DNA of 9,096 nucleotides from Campylobacteraceae bacterium. GTDB taxonomy: Bacteria; Campylobacterota; Campylobacteria; Campylobacterales; Sulfurovaceae. Numbering within the stretch: the stretch's first letter is position 1; each line of letters opens with the position of its first letter. The stretch covers positions 1 through 9,096 of the forward strand of contig JALWVW010000006.1 of assembly GCA_027079365.1 (NCBI GenBank). Reading direction: 5' to 3'. A program made the translations under genes and the position numbers. Below the pieces are notes generated by a model that had not been told where the DNA came from, did not search any database, and saw only the letters and a list, made by a program, of their open reading frames with translations. Positions 6,505 through 9,096 of this stretch are shown one piece after another.

Positions 6505-7323
6505 ATGAAATACCAACGCTTTGTCTCTCTGACCGCAGGACTCTCATTTGTGCTTATTTTTATCTCCAGTGGTGTACTCTACTTTATCCCAGATCGCGGG
6601 GTTACCGGATGGACGAACTGGACCTTCTTGGGTTTGGACAAGCAGCAGTGGGACAACCTGCATATCAACCTAGGTATTCTTTTTCTGGTCTTTATCGTCT
6701 GGCATATCTACTTCAACTGGAAACCGATCAAGGCTTATCTCAAGGTCAAAAAGAAATGGAAAGTCTTTACTAAGGAGTTCAATGTAGCACTGATCGTCAC
6801 CGTACTGTTTGCAGCTGGTACGATCACCATGACCTTGCCTTTCAGCTTCCTTGTCAATATCGGCAACGGAGTCAAAGCGATCAACTCTCTCGATGACGGC
6901 AATCCACCTTTTGGCTATGCAGAGTATGCCACACTGGAGGACTTCTGTCTACTTACTCACATCGACAAAGCGCAGGCACTTCAAAGACTAAAAGCCAAAG
7001 GCATCACCCTCTCCTCTACCAAAGCCACACTCAAAGAGATCGCAACTGCCAATGACACCAGCCCCAAAGCACTTTTCCTGATCATACGCGACACTGCTAC
7101 CAAGTTCATTCTTCCCACAGACCTGCCTGTCGGTATGGCACGCAAGTCTCTGGCTAGACTACAGCAAGAGTACTGGATGGAACTGGATAGATTTATCGCG
7201 CACTTGACACACTATGGAATCAAAGCTACCCCTGAGAGCACATTCAAAAAACTTGCCAAAAACCACGATCTCCACCCGGCACAGCTCTATAACATGCTAC
7301 TGGCATCACAGGTAGAGAGATAG
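6505..7323 (+). CDS. DUF4405-like membrane protein with duplicated C-terminal motif
   Basis: This is a 272-aa inner-membrane protein of unknown function. Three hydrophobic helices are seen at about residues 6-28, 53-71 and 93-114. His53 and His67 lie at the two ends of the second (NLHINLGILF to VWHIYFNW), an arrangement like the small cytochrome b-type DUF4405 family, so haem binding is possible but not shown. Residues 115-272 are soluble and hold two copies of a helical motif: GI..., then LKEIA...D.SP..LF (from G166) and FKKLA...D.HP..LY (from G238). It starts at an ATG preceded by AAAAAAGG and a promoter dyad, and the AraC regulator gene follows 2 nt downstream, so they are probably co-transcribed. 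The family call is from memory of DUF4405 proteins and needs a profile search. Confidence 0.7.
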   Translation: MKYQRFVSLTAGLSFVLIFISSGVLYFIPDRGVTGWTNWTFLGLDKQQWDNLHINLGILFLVFIVWHIYFNWKPIKAYLKVKKKWKVFTKEFNVALIVTVLFAAGTITMTLPFSFLVNIGNGVKAINSLDDGNPPFGYAEYATLEDFCLLTHIDKAQALQRLKAKGITLSSTKATLKEIATANDTSPKALFLIIRDTATKFILPTDLPVGMARKSLARLQQEYWMELDRFIAHLTHYGIKATPESTFKKLAKNHDLHPAQLYNMLLASQVER

Positions 7324-7325
7324 TC

Positions 7326-8120
7326 TTGTCGAGTGACAGCGACCATATGAGGGATCAAGGCGCTACGACCCTTCTGACACAGAGCCATTTCTATACCAAA
7401 AGCTATCCCCGTCATACCCATGACGGATACTCGATCTCACTGGTGCAAGAAGGGACACATCACTTTCTCATCGAAGGGGAGAAGATGGAGGCGACAGCTG
7501 GCAGTGTGCGGATCATCCACCCCTATGAAGCACATGAAACAGAGCAAAGCACATGGAAACATATCAATCTCTCACTGGAGACAGATACGGTAGAGCGTAT
7601 CGCTCACACTGTAGGGATAGTGCCCCCAGTGATCTTCGCACCTCTGATCTGTGATAGCACTTTAACAGAGAGGATGGAGCAGCTCTATGCGCATCATACA
7701 AGATCAGACAAACGACAGGTCACACTATCCACTGAAGCGCTACTCACCTACCTTCTAGAGACACACCGTCTCGATACTGTCGCTCTACCCAAACTGGCAT
7801 TGAGCCCACACATAAACCATGCCAGATCCTATATCCATGCCCATGCCCACGAGGCTGATATCGATCTAGAGGAGGTCGCCAAACAGGCGCAAATGAGCAA
7901 ATACCACTTCCTGCGTATCTTCAAACAGACACTGGGACGCACGCCCCACCAGTATCTGCAAAACATACGCATTGATCGCGTACGCAAAATGATAGCCCAA
8001 GGCGCCACACTCTCAGAGACGGCACACGCCTGTGGTTTTTATGACCAGTCCCATATGATCCAGATCTACAAGAAGTTCTATGGTCATACCCCCGGAGTCC
8101 TACGCAAAAAAGCGCAATAA
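7326..8120 (+). CDS. AraC-family transcriptional regulator
   Basis: This is a DNA-binding regulator with an N-terminal cupin sensor domain (about residues 20-90, with HTHDGYSISLVQEGTHHF and a later HPYEAHE) and a C-terminal double helix-turn-helix domain. The latter starts at about residue 166, with DIDLEEVAKQAQMSKYHFLR at 178 and the second motif at SETAHACGFYDQSHMIQIYK, followed by FYGHTPGVLR, the classic AraC ending. Length is 264 aa from the TTG at 7326. An ATG at 7347 (residue 8) is an equally good start. The gene begins 2 nt after the DUF4405 gene and lies just before a LysE-type exporter. AraC proteins with cupin domains beside LysE exporters are common, so control of that exporter is likely but unproven. 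The effector is unknown. Confidence 0.92.
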   Translation: MSSDSDHMRDQGATTLLTQSHFYTKSYPRHTHDGYSISLVQEGTHHFLIEGEKMEATAGSVRIIHPYEAHETEQSTWKHINLSLETDTVERIAHTVGIVPPVIFAPLICDSTLTERMEQLYAHHTRSDKRQVTLSTEALLTYLLETHRLDTVALPKLALSPHINHARSYIHAHAHEADIDLEEVAKQAQMSKYHFLRIFKQTLGRTPHQYLQNIRIDRVRKMIAQGATLSETAHACGFYDQSHMIQIYKKFYGHTPGVLRKKAQ

Positions 8121-8149
8121 TTTCCTATATCTTACCCAGTGCCCTAAGC

Positions 8150-8169
8150 TATAATGTCAATAAAAAAGG
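8150..8169 (+). promoter_or_regulatory. Promoter and RBS of the LysE-family gene
   Basis: A consensus -10 box, TATAAT (8150-8155), lies in the 55-nt gap after the araC-type gene, without a clear -35, as might be expected if an activator is needed. Transcription would begin at about 8162, giving a leader of roughly 14 nt. It carries AAAAAAGG (8162-8169), whose AAGG lies 6 nt before the GTG start codon at 8176. Confidence 0.55.
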
Positions 8170-8175
8170 TTCTCC

Positions 8176-8799
8176 GTGAGTCCAGATATCTACCTCAACT
8201 ACCTACTGATCGCTTTCCTGACGATCACCAGTCCAGGCGCAGCGATCCTGCTGGCGATCAACAATGCCATGCGGATGAATCTACGCGCCGTACTCTACTC
8301 TACACTGGGAAATCTGCTCGGACTGCTACTGCTCTCCACGGTAGCTATGCTCGGCGTAGGTGTCATGCTCAAAACCTCTCCCCTGTTCTACCATCTTCTC
8401 AAGTGGGTAGGTGGTGCCTATCTGGTCTATCTAGGTATCGGACAGATACGCAATGATCACACCCATCTGGAGCTCCAAGGCAACACCAAACAAAAAAACT
8501 TCCATGCCTGGGATCTCTTTCGCAAAGGCTTCCTCGTAGCAGCCACCAACCCCAAGCCCATCCTCTTCTTCACTGCAGTCTTCCCGCTGTTTATGGAGCA
8601 AGAACGCAGTGCATGGATACAGTTTGCCATCATGACAGGCACATTCTTGGCTATCTCATTCGCTTCACTTATGTTCTATGGGTATATCTCTACGCGTGCC
8701 AAAGCATGGTTCTTTGACCCAGTAAAACTACGCTGGTTCTACCGGATCTCTGGTGTTGCCTTTGTCATGATGGGCATAGGATTGGCGGTGTGGGGATAG
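8176..8799 (+). CDS. LysE/RhtB family exporter
   Basis: This is an inner-membrane efflux protein of the LysE superfamily, 207 aa with about six helices, which usually exports amino acids or their derivatives. Family marks are the SPG at residues 19-21 followed by AAILLAINNAMRMN, the LKWVGGAYLVYLGIGQIR helix, and FRKGFLVAATNPKPILFF with NPK at 125-127. The start is GTG at 8176, chosen for the AAGG 6 nt upstream and the family-like N-terminus; an ATG at 8154 is in another frame. It has its own -10 box and follows an AraC-family gene, its probable regulator. The exported substrate cannot be predicted. Confidence 0.93.
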   Translation: MSPDIYLNYLLIAFLTITSPGAAILLAINNAMRMNLRAVLYSTLGNLLGLLLLSTVAMLGVGVMLKTSPLFYHLLKWVGGAYLVYLGIGQIRNDHTHLELQGNTKQKNFHAWDLFRKGFLVAATNPKPILFFTAVFPLFMEQERSAWIQFAIMTGTFLAISFASLMFYGYISTRAKAWFFDPVKLRWFYRISGVAFVMMGIGLAVWG

Positions 8800-8973
8800 G
8801 TGGCGCCAGTGTGCCAAAGTGTCATATTCTAGAACTTCTCTACTATGACCCCTAGTTTTAATGGATATTCAACGCTTGACCCCAGCATTATGAAGTTTGG
8901 AACAAATGCTGAAAATTTGCAATCTTGAATCAAAAAACTATATCTATGGCATAGAAATTTGGATTTTGTTTTA
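8800..8973 (+). other. Non-coding stretch between the exporter gene and the IS end
   Basis: No gene is seen here. TGGCGCCA at 8801-8808 is an 8-bp palindrome just after the exporter stop codon. GTCATA (8821-8826) and TATGAC (8844-8849) form a loose inverted repeat. TGACCCC occurs at 8846-8852 and again at 8877-8883, 31 bp apart. None of these makes a convincing terminator or operator. Base composition becomes AT-rich toward the right. Confidence 0.4.
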
Positions 8974-9096
8974 GGGGCTAGACTAGTTTAGAGGTATTTA
9001 AAGTACAGAAAGGTACGATAATACCGATGAAAAACAAGTATGTAAAAGTTAGCCACATTTCAGAGTCTAAATTTAGAGAGATAGTTAAGCTATTTT
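8974..9096 (+). mobile_element. Left end of a probable IS1595-family insertion sequence (partial)
   Basis: The transposase start codon at 9027 is preceded by GGGGCTAGACTAGTTTAGAG at 8974-8993, which looks like a terminal inverted repeat beginning with GGGG, as many IS1595-family elements do. If this is the tip, the 8 bp before it (TTGTTTTA, 8966-8973) should be the target duplication. The right end lies beyond the window, so the boundary is inferred. Confidence 0.5.
9027..9096 (+). CDS. IS1595-family transposase, N-terminal 23 codons
   Basis: The open frame from the ATG at 9027 runs off the right edge. The visible protein, beginning MKNKYVKVSHISESKFREIV and then KLF, matches my memory of the N-terminus of IS1595 (ISXO2-like) transposases common in Campylobacterota, where KFREI-KLF leads into a helix-turn-helix. 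The zinc-binding and DDE catalytic parts would lie outside the window, so intactness cannot be judged. GAAAGG at 9008-9013 is 13 nt before the ATG, far for a ribosome binding site. Confidence 0.6.
   Translation, partial: MKNKYVKVSHISESKFREIVKLF

Noticed and set aside
8154..8456. Open frame starting at an ATG within the lysE promoter
   Set aside because: It overlaps lysE in a different frame, and its translation is not family-like. The GTG at 8176 gives a full LysE protein.
8821..8883. GTCATA/TATGAC dyad and doubled TGACCCC as an operator or old IS end
   Set aside because: The arms are short and imperfect, and comparison with the candidate IS terminal repeat at 8974 shows no good match.
1..9096. 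CRISPR array, tRNA or rRNA genes, toxin-antitoxin or defence genes
   Set aside because: No regularly spaced repeats, no tRNA- or rRNA-like sequences, and no such protein families were seen on either strand.

Overview
The window reads as an ordinary chromosomal stretch of a Campylobacterota (epsilonproteobacterial) genome, most like Sulfurovum or its relatives. This is inference. It rests on moderate GC content, TGN-extended TATACT/TATAAT -10 boxes without good -35 boxes, very short A-rich leaders with AAGG or AGGAG ribosome binding sites, and the gene families present. All genes that can be supported lie on the + strand.

Layout: (1) 3-416 is the 3' end of a sensor histidine kinase gene, cut by the window edge. 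(2) 508-1557 encodes an adenine/adenosine deaminase-family enzyme for purine salvage. Its 3' end runs into a decayed fragment of a rarD/EamA-type transporter gene (about 1520-1719). A 15-bp exact repeat sits on both sides of this block, at 405-419 and 1722-1736. (3) 1800-3396 is a nitrogen module: an Amt ammonium channel followed by a GlnK/GlnB-type PII protein. Each has its own likely sigma-70-type promoter. (4) 3521-6423 is a tightly packed tripartite tricarboxylate transporter (TTT) operon in the order substrate-binding protein (TctC), small membrane subunit (TctB), large membrane subunit (TctA). (5) 6505-8120 is a probable two-gene unit: a DUF4405-like membrane protein with a duplicated C-terminal helical motif, then an AraC-family regulator 2 nt downstream. 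A 14-bp-stem dyad overlaps the promoter and ribosome binding site of this unit. (6) 8176-8799 is a LysE/RhtB-family exporter with its own promoter. (7) From about 8974 to the right edge there appears to be the left end of an IS1595-family insertion sequence. Only the first 23 codons of its transposase are inside the window.

The amt-glnK pair is a standard ammonium uptake and sensing module. The TTT operon next to it would import a carboxylate across the inner membrane. The AraC regulator probably controls its upstream partner, the divergent-free LysE exporter downstream, or both, but this is unproven. I found no clearly new biological system such as a defence island, CRISPR array or biosynthetic cluster. 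The points most worth a second look are the add/rarD' junction with its flanking repeat, the apparently leaderless add promoter, the dyad before the DUF4405 gene, and the internal repeat within that protein.
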